A stretch of DNA of 64,000 nt from JALCRY01 sp050946575 (lineage in GTDB: Bacteria; Bacillota; Clostridia; Peptostreptococcales; Anaerovoracaceae), in the NCBI GenBank assembly GCA_050946575.1, contig JBMNVB010000002.1, forward strand, positions 124,001-188,000, in the 5' to 3' direction. Of this stretch, positions 25,337 through 33,656 are shown one piece after another (position 1 is the first letter of the stretch; each line of letters starts with the position of its first letter). The translations under genes and the position numbers were made by a program. The notes under the pieces were generated by a model. That model was not told where the DNA came from. It was given only the letters and a program-made list of their open reading frames with translations, and did no database searches.

Positions 25337-25534
25337 TTACTGTAACTTTTTATTGTACTCTTGTATCTTCTGTCTGGCGTTTTTGAGTATTTCCTCGCAT
25401 CTGTTGTAATACTCTATGCCTTCTTCGTAGCACTTCATGGCTTCATCGAGCGTGATCTCACTGTTTTCCAGTTTCGCCGCCGATTCTTCCAGCTTCTTCA
25501 TCGCGGTCTCGAAATCGAGTTTCTTATCGGCCAT
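25337..25534 (-). CDS. xseB: Exodeoxyribonuclease VII small subunit
   Basis: A 65-residue coiled protein, DFETAMKKLEESAAKLENSE followed by LDEAMKCYEEGIEYYNRCEE, the family pattern. Several copies bind the XseA subunit to form the single-strand-specific exonuclease. It overlaps the end of xseA by eleven bases. Confidence 0.94.
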   Translation of the reverse strand: MADKKLDFETAMKKLEESAAKLENSEITLDEAMKCYEEGIEYYNRCEEILKNARQKIQEYNKKLQ

Positions 25535-26804
25535 TTTCGTTCCTCCTGATTTTATCCACCGTCGCGTCGGCGTCGCCGTCGCTCATTACTATCCTTACGC
25601 CCCGGCCTTCTTCCAGGCCGCCGACCCCGGTTATCATCTTTCCGTCCTCTCCGAGCAGTGCGCCGTATCCCCTTCCTATTATTTTATGCGGGTCGAGATT
25701 TATCAGCTTCTCGCGCAGGAGTTCGGCGGCGCTCTGCTTCTTCGCGACAATATTTTCAATGCCGTTGAGTCTGCCTCGGCATTTCAGAACGCTCTCGCTT
25801 CCCGCGGAGACCTTGCGTTCAAAGTTTCTCAGCATTGATTCTTTCAGATTATCGCACGATGCCGAAGATCTTTCCACTCTGTCGCTTAAACGTCTCAGCA
25901 TTGCCTGCATATTGAAATATTCAAGCCGCCGCTCCTTCAGGTCAGCGCATCTCACGAGCGCGCCTTCCATGGCTTCGCGCGTCTGCTCCAGCGATGCCAT
26001 GATCTCACGCACGTCCGGAACGGCTCTTGCCGCCGCGGCCGTCGGAGTCTTCTCGCTCACATCCGCGACGAAATCGATGATAGTCGTATCTATTTCATGC
26101 CCGACGCCGCTGATGACCGGGATCTCCGAATCGTACACCGCCCTCGCGACGATCTCCTCGTTGAACGACCACAGATCCTCCATCGATCCGCCGCCGCGCC
26201 CGACTATAATGACGTCGGTGTCACTGACATGCCTGTTCACGACGTCTATCGCGTTCGCTATCTGTTCGGCAGAGCCTTTTCCCTGTACTGCGACCGGGAA
26301 GATCAGGATATCGACGACGCTGTTCTTTTCGGTTATCGTTTTAGTTATATCCTTTATCGCGGCTCCGGAACCTGATGTTATCACCGCGACTTTTTTCGGG
26401 AACGGCGGTATCGGCTTCTTGTGGGCCTCATCGAACAGGCCTTCCTTATACAGCCGGCGCTTCAGCTTTTCGAACCTTACGGCGAGATCACCCTCGCCCT
26501 TCATATCAATGCTCTTTACCGAAAGCGAGTAGATGCCGCCCGGCACATATACGTCGACCGAACCGTTCACTATTATCTCCGCGCCGTCCCTCAGATCGCA
26601 CGTTATCGAAGGAGCGATCCACGACGGCAGGAAGCATCTTATGGAAGCGTCCTCATCCTTGAGCGAAAAATACGTGTGCCCGTTCGCGTTCGGGAGCCTC
26701 AGATTCGAGACCTCTCCCACGACGCTCACATTAAGAAGCACGGGATCGGTACTGAGGATCTTTTTTATATATCTGTTCAGCTGTGATACTTTTACAGCGG
26801 CCAT
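25524..26804 (-). CDS. xseA: Exodeoxyribonuclease VII large subunit
   Basis: A 426-residue XseA. An N-terminal OB fold (VSVVGEVSNLRLPNANGHTY) is followed by the catalytic domain with VAVITSGSGAAIKDITKTI, VIIVGRGGGSMEDLWSFNEE and GVGHEIDTTIIDFVADV, then a long coiled region and a C-terminal HKIIGRGYGAL segment. The enzyme degrades single-stranded DNA in either direction. The 5' end overlaps the upstream TsaD-like gene by 13 bases. Confidence 0.96.
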   Translation of the reverse strand: MAAVKVSQLNRYIKKILSTDPVLLNVSVVGEVSNLRLPNANGHTYFSLKDEDASIRCFLPSWIAPSITCDLRDGAEIIVNGSVDVYVPGGIYSLSVKSIDMKGEGDLAVRFEKLKRRLYKEGLFDEAHKKPIPPFPKKVAVITSGSGAAIKDITKTITEKNSVVDILIFPVAVQGKGSAEQIANAIDVVNRHVSDTDVIIVGRGGGSMEDLWSFNEEIVARAVYDSEIPVISGVGHEIDTTIIDFVADVSEKTPTAAAARAVPDVREIMASLEQTREAMEGALVRCADLKERRLEYFNMQAMLRRLSDRVERSSASCDNLKESMLRNFERKVSAGSESVLKCRGRLNGIENIVAKKQSAAELLREKLINLDPHKIIGRGYGALLGEDGKMITGVGGLEEGRGVRIVMSDGDADATVDKIRRNENGR

Positions 26805-27754
26805 AGCGCCTTCCTTCCAAGCATTGCCGTACCTACGGCGTTATCGGACGAATATTCACCGAAAACCGCAGACGGGAGTTTTTCTGAAATGATGCCGCGG
26901 ATGAATCTGCTGCACGAAACGCCTCCGCCGAAAATCACATCATCAATGCCCGTCCGCCCGGATGCGTTTATTACTGCCTTCGCGAGACATTCCGCCAGCT
27001 CCGCAAGCAGCGCGGGCGCTAGTTTCGAAGCGCTCTCTCCGCTCTCCGCGAGCCTCATCGCCTGCGTCTCGATCCCGGACAGGTTGAACGAACTTTCTTT
27101 TACTTTTACCGGAGTCAGCCGCGAAAGCGTGCGGTTTCCGTTTTCGGCCGATTTAACGGCGATGTCGTCCAGGAACCTTCCCGCAGGGAAATCGAAGCCG
27201 AGAGCGACTCCTGTCCTGTCTATGAGCTGTCCGGCGGATATGTCGAGCGTATGTCCGATTATCTCTGTATCCATCCCCGGACCGGAACACCCGGTGACCT
27301 TCAGCAGTTCCGTAGTCCCGCCTGAGAGATGGTAAAACAGCACCCTGTCTCTGTCCCTGAGTTCGGAGAATTCCTTTATGGCGGCTATATGGCCCTCCTG
27401 ATGGGAGAACCTCATGACCGGGACGTCGTACGCGTTTCCAAGTATAACGCCCGCCGTTTCACCTGCCCGGAATACCGGCATATATGATCCCTCGACCGGA
27501 CGCGGCTTATCCGATACCGCGATCCCGGCTATCCTGTCTCTGGTGGTGTCGTTCAGCACCGTGCCGATAATGTCCGGCAGATTTTCCATGTGCCCGAAAA
27601 GAGCGTCGGACTGCCTGAGCCCGCGCTCTCCGTGTTTAACGGAGAGGAGCCGCTCCGCATTTATGATGACGCTGCCTTCCCTGCTTACTACCGCGGCCGA
27701 CGTCGTGTAATTGCTCGTGTCGATGCCGAGCACGCAGTCTCTATTCTCCGCCAT
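26792..27754 (-). CDS. TsaD/Kae1 paralogue (peptidase M22-like ASKHA protein)
   Basis: A 320-residue ASKHA-fold protein related to TsaD, which makes N6-threonylcarbamoyl-adenosine in tRNA. The phosphate loop is CVLGIDTSNYTTSAAVV, the metal-site histidines are in RFSHQEGHIAAI (HxxxH as in TsaD), and GGGVSCSRFIRG lies near the C terminus. It differs from true TsaD in being shorter, with a diverged first block. In Clostridia this paralogue recurs between nusB and xseA, and a standard tsaD usually exists elsewhere. Function is therefore unproven; I leave the symbol empty. Confidence 0.8.
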   Translation of the reverse strand: MAENRDCVLGIDTSNYTTSAAVVSREGSVIINAERLLSVKHGERGLRQSDALFGHMENLPDIIGTVLNDTTRDRIAGIAVSDKPRPVEGSYMPVFRAGETAGVILGNAYDVPVMRFSHQEGHIAAIKEFSELRDRDRVLFYHLSGGTTELLKVTGCSGPGMDTEIIGHTLDISAGQLIDRTGVALGFDFPAGRFLDDIAVKSAENGNRTLSRLTPVKVKESSFNLSGIETQAMRLAESGESASKLAPALLAELAECLAKAVINASGRTGIDDVIFGGGVSCSRFIRGIISEKLPSAVFGEYSSDNAVGTAMLGRKALWPL

Positions 27755-28157
27755 GTTCTTTTTCCCTGATCACGGAACCGAGCACTCCGTTCACGAATTT
27801 CTTCGTTTCATCGGATCCGTATCTTCCGGCGAGCTCCACCGCCTCGTTTACGGAAACGGCGTCCGGAATGTCATCAAAATACATGATCTCGCATATCGCG
27901 AGGCGCAGTATGGCGAGTTCCGCCTTCGGTATACGCTCGAGTCTGCGGTCCGGCGAATATTTCTTTATCATATCGTCTATGTCAGACTGCATGAAAGCCG
28001 TCTGCGCGAACGTATCTTCGATATATTTTCTCTGCTTTCTGCTGATTTTCGCGTCTTCAGGATAAAGGCCGCGCATGAGTTCTATGCTGGTGTCTCCGCG
28101 CGCGTCCATCTGGAATATCATTTTCATAAGAAGTTCGCGCGCTTCGCGCCTCGTCAT
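27741..28157 (-). CDS. nusB: Transcription antitermination factor NusB
   Basis: A 138-residue NusB, all-helical, opening MTRREARELLMKMIFQMDA and holding RLERIPKAELAILRLAICEI and VSVNEAVELAGRYGSDETKKFVNGVLG. With NusE/S10 it binds boxA RNA and keeps rRNA transcription processive. The ATG lies four bases after the Asp23 stop with AGGGTGAG as ribosome site; a GTG at 28169 is possible. It overlaps the TsaD-like gene by 14 bases. Confidence 0.93.
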   Translation of the reverse strand: MTRREARELLMKMIFQMDARGDTSIELMRGLYPEDAKISRKQRKYIEDTFAQTAFMQSDIDDMIKKYSPDRRLERIPKAELAILRLAICEIMYFDDIPDAVSVNEAVELAGRYGSDETKKFVNGVLGSVIREKEHGGE

Positions 28158-28161
28158 CGGT

Positions 28162-28608
28162 TTACTCACCCTGTTCTGTCTCCTCGTCTTCCTCATCCTC
28201 GCCGAAATCCGTGCCCTGTATATGGATGTTCACGGCTCTGACTTCCTCATCGGTCATGGACTCTATCTCTTCTTTTACATTCCTCTGCAGGCTGAACGCC
28301 ACGTCGGGGATATTAACGCCGTATTCGACTATAACGTAAATATCCGCGGCTACCGCCTCATCGCTCCGGTCGAGCCTTACGCCCTTGGACATCGACTCCT
28401 TTCCGAGTATCGTCTCGGAAATGGAATCAGTGATGCCCGTGTACATATGGGCCACTCCGTCTGTCCGGAGCGCCGCGTTCACGGCGCAGACGGCAATGAC
28501 TTCGTCGTCCAGCTTACTGTCTTCCGAAGCCTTCGCAGAAGATTCGTTTTCATATATATCATTATCGAAATAATTCGTATCGCTGCCTTCGTTTTTCTTT
28601 CTGGGCAT
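28162..28608 (-). CDS. Asp23/Gls24 family envelope stress protein
   Basis: A 148-residue Asp23/DUF322 protein. The conserved part runs from EVIAVCAVNAALRTDGVAHM through KGVRLDRSDEAVAADIYVIV to VNIPDVAFSLQRNVKEEIES; the first 30 and last 20 residues are acidic and variable. Asp23 is a membrane-linked stress protein in Staphylococcus; Clostridial copies sit before nusB, as here. A TATAAT at 28633-28628 on the minus strand lies 19 bases before the ATG and probably starts this operon, with a very short leader (GGGGTG ribosome site). Confidence 0.9.
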   Translation of the reverse strand: MPRKKNEGSDTNYFDNDIYENESSAKASEDSKLDDEVIAVCAVNAALRTDGVAHMYTGITDSISETILGKESMSKGVRLDRSDEAVAADIYVIVEYGVNIPDVAFSLQRNVKEEIESMTDEEVRAVNIHIQGTDFGEDEEDEETEQGE

Positions 28609-28635
28609 TGCCGCACCCCGGTTAATTATTATAGC

Positions 28636-28675
28636 ATAAAAAGAGACGCTCTACACGTCTGTATCGCGTCTCTCC
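28636..28675 (-). terminator. Terminator after dnaJ
   Basis: On the minus strand AGAGACGC (28673-28666) pairs with GCGTCTCT (28649-28642), followed by TTTTTATG. It ends the heat-shock operon just before the Asp23 promoter. Confidence 0.85.
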
Positions 28676-28680
28676 GATTA

Positions 28681-29823
28681 TTAATTGAACCAGTCTTTTA
28701 TCATCTTGCTGAATTTGCTCCGCTTCTGATAACAGCCTTCGTCGAGCGCATTGCTCATCGTCTTTATGGCCTTTTTCTGCCTGCCGTCCAGTTTTGTCGG
28801 GACCTCGAGCATGACTCTGACATAAAGATCGCCGTAGCGTCCGTTCTTCGGACTTACCACGCCCTTGCCCTTCAGGCGGAACGTGGTCCCGGGCTGAGTG
28901 CCCGGCGGTATCTTGTATTTGAGCTTCTCATTCAGCGTGGGGACGATAATCTCATCTCCGAGCGCAGCCTGTTCAAATGTGATCGGTATCTCGAGCTGCA
29001 GATCCTGTCCGCGTCTCTTGAACGCCTTGTGAGGCCGCACGCTGATTATTATGTAAAGGTCGCCCGCGGGGCCGCCGTTATATCCCGGTTCCCCCTGGCC
29101 GCGCAGCGTAACGATCGAATCATTATCCACGCCTGCCGGGATATTCACAGTTATCGTAAGCGATTTCCGCAGACGCCCCGTGCCGCCGCACTTCGTGCAC
29201 GCCTGCTCTATGATCTGGCCGGTGCCGTTGCACCGCTGACACGGCGATACGCTCTGCATGGCGCCGAGGATCGTGTTTCTCGTCGTCCTGACTTCTCCCG
29301 TTCCTCCGCACTCCGGGCACGTCTTCTTTGACGTTCCGGGCTCGTTGCCCTGGCCGTGACAATGATCGCATTCGACATATTTTGTCAGCCTGATATCCTT
29401 TTTCACGCCAAACACGGCTTCTTCAAAGGATATCGATATGCCCTTCTGTATATCGTTCCCCTTCGTCGGGGCGTTCCTTCTCCTCTGAGTGGATCTGCCG
29501 CCGCCGAACATGCCGCCGAACATATCGAATATATCTTCGAAATCGCCGAACCCGGCACTCGAAAATCCGCTGCCGCCGCCGAATCCCGCGTTCGGGTCCA
29601 CGCCGGCGAAGCCGAATTGATCGTATTTTTTCCGCTTTTCCGCGTCACCGAGCACACTGTATGCCTCGTTGACTTCCTTGAAGTGCTCCTCGGCCTCCTT
29701 ATCACCCGGATTTTTGTCCGGGTGATATTTTATGGCCATCTTTCTGTAAGCCTTTTTGATATCGGCTTCCGATGCGCCTTTCTGCAGTCCGAGGACTTCA
29801 TAGTAATCGCGTTTATCTGCCAT
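28681..29823 (-). CDS. dnaJ: Chaperone DnaJ
   Basis: A 380-residue class I J protein. The J domain has IKYHPDKNPGDKEAEE with HPD; a Gly/Phe region follows (FGGGSGFSSAGFGDFED); four CxxCxGxG zinc repeats are intact (CDHCHGQG, CPECGGTG, CQRCNGTG, CTKCGGTG); then two beta domains. It delivers substrates to DnaK and triggers its ATPase. No clear ribosome site precedes the ATG, which lies eleven bases after the dnaK stop, so translation may depend on coupling. Confidence 0.97.
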   Translation of the reverse strand: MADKRDYYEVLGLQKGASEADIKKAYRKMAIKYHPDKNPGDKEAEEHFKEVNEAYSVLGDAEKRKKYDQFGFAGVDPNAGFGGGSGFSSAGFGDFEDIFDMFGGMFGGGRSTQRRRNAPTKGNDIQKGISISFEEAVFGVKKDIRLTKYVECDHCHGQGNEPGTSKKTCPECGGTGEVRTTRNTILGAMQSVSPCQRCNGTGQIIEQACTKCGGTGRLRKSLTITVNIPAGVDNDSIVTLRGQGEPGYNGGPAGDLYIIISVRPHKAFKRRGQDLQLEIPITFEQAALGDEIIVPTLNEKLKYKIPPGTQPGTTFRLKGKGVVSPKNGRYGDLYVRVMLEVPTKLDGRQKKAIKTMSNALDEGCYQKRSKFSKMIKDWFN

Positions 29824-29834
29824 CAGTTACGTCA

Positions 29835-31709
29835 TTATTTATCGTCGTCATCCACGACTGTGTAATCCGCGTCCACGACATTGTCGTCGTTCGAGCTCTG
29901 TCCGCCGGATCCTGCGCCCGCATCCGGTCCCGGCTGTCCGCCCATATTAGGGTTCGCCTGGCCCTGCTGCGCCTGAGCCTGCTGATACATCTTGGCGGAG
30001 ATAGTATGGAACTGCTCCGTCAGCGCTTCAGTCTTGCTCCTGATCTCATCCACGGAGTTTCCTTCGAGCGCCTTCTTCAGGTCGTCCTTCGCGGCATTTA
30101 TCTGGTTCTTTTCGTCTTCCGTCAGCTTGTCGCCGAGTTCCTTGACGTTCTTTTCCGTCTCATATACAAGAGTCTCCGCCTGGTTCCTGGCTTCGATCTC
30201 TTCCTTCTTGGCCTTGTCTTCCGCAGCGTACTGCTCAGCTTCCTTGACCTTCTTTTCGATCTCTTCGTCCGAAAGTTTCGTCGAAGATGTGATCGTGATG
30301 CGCTGCTCCTTGCCTGTTCCCATATCCTTCGCGCTGACATTTACGATGCCGTTCGCGTCGATATCGAACGTTACCTCGATCTGAGGCACTCCGCGCGGAG
30401 CTGGCGGGATCCCGGAGAGCTGGAATCTTCCGAGCGTCGTATTGTCCGCCGCCATTTCTCTTTCGCCCTGCATTACGTGGATGTCCACTGCAGTCTGGTT
30501 GTCCGCCGCCGTCGAGAAGATCTGGCTCTTCTTCGTAGGTATCGTCGTATTCCTTTCGATCAGCTTCGTCGCAACGCCGCCGAGCGTTTCGATCGAAAGC
30601 GAAAGCGGTGTGACATCAAGCAGAAGTACGTCGTTCACTTCTCCGGTAAGTACGCCGGCCTGGATGGCGGCGCCCACAGCTACGCATTCGTCAGGGTTTA
30701 TGCCCTTGAACGGCTCTTTGCCCGTGACTCTCTTTACTGCCTCCTGAACGGCCGGGATCCTTGTCGATCCGCCTACCAGTATGACTCTCGAGAGATCCGC
30801 GCTGGTGATGCCCGCGTCGCTGAGCGCCTTCTGCATCGGGTCGATCGTCGCGTTTACGAGATCGGATGTCAGCTGGTCGAACTTCGCTCTCGTGAGATCG
30901 ATATTCATGTGCAGCGGTCCCTGATCGCTGACTGTGATGAACGGCAGATTGATATTCGTCGTCTGCGCCGTGGAAAGTTCCTTCTTCGCCTTCTCGGCCG
31001 CTTCCTTCAGTCTCTGCATCGCCATGTTGTCGTTTCTCAGGTCGATGCCGTTTTCCTTCTTGAATTCGTCCGCGAGATAATTCAGTACCGCGTTATCGAA
31101 ATCGTCTCCGCCGAGCTTCGTGTTTCCGTTCGTGGCCAGAACTTCGAACACTCCGTCGCCGAGTTCCAGTATGGAAACATCGAATGTACCTCCGCCGAGG
31201 TCGTATACGAGTATCTTCTGCGATCCTTCCTCTTTATCAAGGCCGTACGCGAGCGACGCCGCCGTAGGCTCGTTGATGATTCTCTTTACATCGAGGCCCG
31301 CGATTTTTCCGGCGTCCTTCGTGGCCTGCTTCTGCGCGTCCGCGAAATAGGCAGGTACAGTGATGACTGCTTCCGTCACCGGTTCGCCGAGATACGCTTC
31401 CGCGTCAGCCTTCAGCTTGGAAAGGATCATAGCCGAAATATCCTGCGGCGTATAAGTCTTTCCGTCGATATTGATCTCATGGTTCGTGCCCATGTATCTC
31501 TTTATGGACGATATCGTCCTGTCAGGATTGGTTACCGCCTGTCTTTTAGCGGTTTCTCCCACTATCCTCTCTCCTGTTTTCGTGAATGCCACGACCGAAG
31601 GGGTCGTCCTCGATCCTTCGGCATTTGTAATAACTGTCGGTTCTCCCCCTTCAAGCACCGCTACGCATGAATTAGTGGTACCGAGGTCTATTCCAATTAC
31701 TTTTCCCAT
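29835..31709 (-). CDS. dnaK: Chaperone DnaK (Hsp70)
   Basis: A 624-residue Hsp70. The nucleotide domain begins IGIDLGTTNSCVAVLEGGEP and has VYDLGGGTFDVSILELGDG and VILVGGSTRIPAVQEAVK; the substrate domain begins near residue 365 (LLLDVTPLSLSIETLGG); a Gly/Gln-rich lid tail ends in VVDADYTVVDDDDK. It lacks the insertion of Gram-negative DnaK near residue 80, as usual in Firmicutes. GAAGGAGAAG precedes the ATG. It is the third gene of the CIRCE-controlled operon. Confidence 0.98.
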   Translation of the reverse strand: MGKVIGIDLGTTNSCVAVLEGGEPTVITNAEGSRTTPSVVAFTKTGERIVGETAKRQAVTNPDRTISSIKRYMGTNHEINIDGKTYTPQDISAMILSKLKADAEAYLGEPVTEAVITVPAYFADAQKQATKDAGKIAGLDVKRIINEPTAASLAYGLDKEEGSQKILVYDLGGGTFDVSILELGDGVFEVLATNGNTKLGGDDFDNAVLNYLADEFKKENGIDLRNDNMAMQRLKEAAEKAKKELSTAQTTNINLPFITVSDQGPLHMNIDLTRAKFDQLTSDLVNATIDPMQKALSDAGITSADLSRVILVGGSTRIPAVQEAVKRVTGKEPFKGINPDECVAVGAAIQAGVLTGEVNDVLLLDVTPLSLSIETLGGVATKLIERNTTIPTKKSQIFSTAADNQTAVDIHVMQGEREMAADNTTLGRFQLSGIPPAPRGVPQIEVTFDIDANGIVNVSAKDMGTGKEQRITITSSTKLSDEEIEKKVKEAEQYAAEDKAKKEEIEARNQAETLVYETEKNVKELGDKLTEDEKNQINAAKDDLKKALEGNSVDEIRSKTEALTEQFHTISAKMYQQAQAQQGQANPNMGGQPGPDAGAGSGGQSSNDDNVVDADYTVVDDDDK

Positions 31710-31753
31710 TTTTCTTCTCCTTCTTGTATTACTTATTTATTTACTCTCAAAAC

Positions 31754-32380
31754 TCAGTTGGCCACCTTTACCATCGAAGGCCTCACAACTTTCCCTTTGA
31801 GTGTATATCCTTTCTGCATGACTTCAGAGACCTGACCGCTCTCATATTCCTCTGTATCTTCCGTCATGACGGCGTTGTGGAAATTCGGATCGAACGTCTC
31901 TCCGAGAGCCTCTATCTCTTCGACACCGTTTTTTTCAAGCAATGCCTTGAGCTGGTCGAATATCATCTGCATGCCTTCCTTGAACTTCTCGCTGCCTTCG
32001 ATATCCTGCTCAAGCGCTCTCTCGAAATTATCCATCACTTCAAGGAGATCCTTTACGATCTCTGCATTCGCATACTGGAGCGTGTCGCTTCTCTGCTTCG
32101 CCGCACGCTTCTTGAAGTTCTGGAAATCGGCCGCCAGCCTGAGATATTTCGTCTTCAGGTCTTCATCCTCTTCCTCTTCTTTTTCTTTCTCCGGTTCTCC
32201 TCCGGTCTCTTCATTTTCTTCTTCTTCGTCTTCCTGACGGTCTTCTGTGTTTTCTTCGGCTCCCGCCTCAGCGCCGCTTTCCGCAGTTTCCTTCTCTTCC
32301 TCCCGGATATCTTCCGTATCAGGTTCCAGGTCCTTGTTTTCCACAGCGCTATCCGTCTTCATCTCCGTCATTCGGTCCAT
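31754..32380 (-). CDS. grpE: Nucleotide exchange factor GrpE
   Basis: A 208-residue GrpE. The long acidic N-terminal stretch (residues 20-70, nearly all Glu/Asp with few hydrophobics) is longer and more acidic than in many homologues. The coiled coil and head carry RLAADFQNFKKRAAKQR and LGETFDPNFHNAVMTED, ending VLQKGY-like EVMQKGYTLKGKVVRPSMV. It releases ADP from DnaK. AGGAGG lies two bases before ATG 32380 and eleven before ATG 32371, so the exact start is uncertain. It overlaps hrcA by 32 bases. Confidence 0.95.
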   Translation of the reverse strand: MDRMTEMKTDSAVENKDLEPDTEDIREEEKETAESGAEAGAEENTEDRQEDEEEENEETGGEPEKEKEEEEDEDLKTKYLRLAADFQNFKKRAAKQRSDTLQYANAEIVKDLLEVMDNFERALEQDIEGSEKFKEGMQMIFDQLKALLEKNGVEEIEALGETFDPNFHNAVMTEDTEEYESGQVSEVMQKGYTLKGKVVRPSMVKVAN

Positions 32381-33410
32381 CGCCTCCTGTCAGTTTGAAT
32401 GTTGAACTCAAATTGTCTGTTATATAATCTATTACCGATGTAATATTATCATATCGCATCCTGGTCGGTCCGATGACACCGAGTTTGCCCACGGTCTTGC
32501 CGTCGACCTTATATGTCGCGGTTATCAGACTGACATCCTTCATGTCTTCATCGTTGTTCTCGGTCCCGATCGTTATGATCAGCCCGTCGTCTCTTTCAAT
32601 CAGCTTCTTCTTGAAGTCTTCTTTCTTATTTATAAGCTCCATGAACATCTTCGCCCGGTCTATGTCACTGTACTCCGGAATGTTGAAAATATTCATAAGT
32701 CCGTCCATGTACAGATGAGCGTCGAGCATCTTCTCGAGCGTCCTCATGAAACTCGGCATGACGTTTCTCTGGATATTCTGCATTGCTTCTATATCCGAAC
32801 TGAACGTCGTGATGATGTTCCCCGTCAGCGCTTCGCTGATCGTCTTCCCCTGATAATCGTACGTCATCGATTTCGAGAGGATCTTCAGCATGTCCTCGTC
32901 ATATTCGCAGTTCACCCTGAATGCGTTGTTCTGGACCTTTCCGTCCTCCGACACGATCATGAGCACGATGGTCCTTTCATCCACCGGGAGGAACTGTATG
33001 AACTTAATGGTTTCATGTTCCTCGTTCGGCGTCATCGCGAACGCCATAAGGTTTGTGATCTCCGAAAGTACGTTCGCCGCGTGCTCTATCGTCTGATTGA
33101 GCTCGGTGACGTTGTCGTACAGTTCGTGCGCGATCCTGTTCTTCTGTTCCTGAGGTATGTCCCGCTTCGTCATAAGTTCATTAACATAAAAACGGTATGC
33201 CTTCTCCGAAGGCACCCTTCCTGCCGATGTATGCGGGTGCGTCAGGAACCCCATGTCCTCGAGATCGGACATTTCGTTTCTGATAGTCGCGGGGCTGACT
33301 CCGAGATTGTACTTCTTGGAAAGAGTCCTGGACCCGACAGGTTCAGCTGTCTGAACGTAGTCCCTGATGATAGCCTGCAGGATTTTCAATTTTCTTTCGT
33401 TGAGATCCAT
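32349..33410 (-). CDS. hrcA: Heat-inducible transcription repressor HrcA
   Basis: A 353-residue HrcA. The winged-helix DNA-binding part reads LNERKLKILQAIIRDYVQTA, PVGSRTLSKKYNLGVSPATI and RNEMSDLEDMGFLTHPHTSA; the C-terminal GAF-like domain ends VIGPTRMRYDNITSVIDYI. HrcA binds CIRCE and is kept active by GroESL, so denatured protein load derepresses the operon. First gene of hrcA-grpE-dnaK-dnaJ, with a perfect CIRCE in front. AAGAGG precedes the ATG. Confidence 0.97.
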   Translation of the reverse strand: MDLNERKLKILQAIIRDYVQTAEPVGSRTLSKKYNLGVSPATIRNEMSDLEDMGFLTHPHTSAGRVPSEKAYRFYVNELMTKRDIPQEQKNRIAHELYDNVTELNQTIEHAANVLSEITNLMAFAMTPNEEHETIKFIQFLPVDERTIVLMIVSEDGKVQNNAFRVNCEYDEDMLKILSKSMTYDYQGKTISEALTGNIITTFSSDIEAMQNIQRNVMPSFMRTLEKMLDAHLYMDGLMNIFNIPEYSDIDRAKMFMELINKKEDFKKKLIERDDGLIITIGTENNDEDMKDVSLITATYKVDGKTVGKLGVIGPTRMRYDNITSVIDYITDNLSSTFKLTGGDGPNDGDEDG

Positions 33411-33429
33411 TTAAACTACCTCTTTCCTG

Positions 33430-33494
33430 TTAGCACTCGCAACGTTCGAGTGCTAATCTAAGTATAATTTACCATTATGCTCCCCCACTGTCAA
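33430..33494 (-). promoter_or_regulatory. hrcA promoter and CIRCE operator
   Basis: TTAGCACTC (33430-33438), nine bases, GAGTGCTAA (33448-33456) is a perfect CIRCE inverted repeat. On the minus strand TTGACA (33494-33489), 17 bases, TAAATT (33471-33466) forms the promoter, so CIRCE covers the start of transcription. Confidence 0.95.
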
Positions 33495-33605
33495 CACTTT
33501 TATGATAATATTTTTCGCTTTCGCGCAGTTTATTTCATCAATGCATTTTCCCGGTTTCAAAAGTATTTTATACCCCGAGTATAAAATGAAAAAATATTTG
33601 GACAT
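33453..33605 (-). CDS. Possible 50-residue small protein upstream of hrcA (doubtful)
   Basis: A short frame, MSKYFFILYSGYKILLKPGK onward, is preceded by an excellent GGGAGGAGG site seven bases before the ATG. Against it: the frame runs through the hrcA promoter and ends in CIRCE, no promoter for it is clear, and I recognise no family. It could be a leader peptide or chance. Listed because the ribosome site is among the best in the window. Confidence 0.2.
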   Translation of the reverse strand: MSKYFFILYSGYKILLKPGKCIDEINCAKAKNIIIKVLTVGEHNGKLYLD

Positions 33606-33621
33606 TCGGCCTCCTCCCTTA

Positions 33622-33655
33622 TTGACTTGAGAAAATCCGCGGAATAAAATCAAGT
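33622..33655 (+). promoter_or_regulatory. yczE-like gene promoter inside a 31-base dyad
   Basis: TTGACT at 33622-33627, 17 bases, TAAAAT at 33645-33650; the ATG begins seven bases after the -10 box. The promoter is covered by the dyad 33625-33655: ACTTGA and TCAAGT arms around a central CCGCGG. This suits an operator for a dimeric regulator, possibly the LysR protein encoded next. Confidence 0.6.
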
Positions 33656-33656
33656 C

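Noticed and set aside
29772..31670. A 632-codon open frame on the + strand
   Set aside because: It lies wholly antisense to dnaJ and dnaK, has no ribosome site and an Arg-rich composition typical of a shadow frame.
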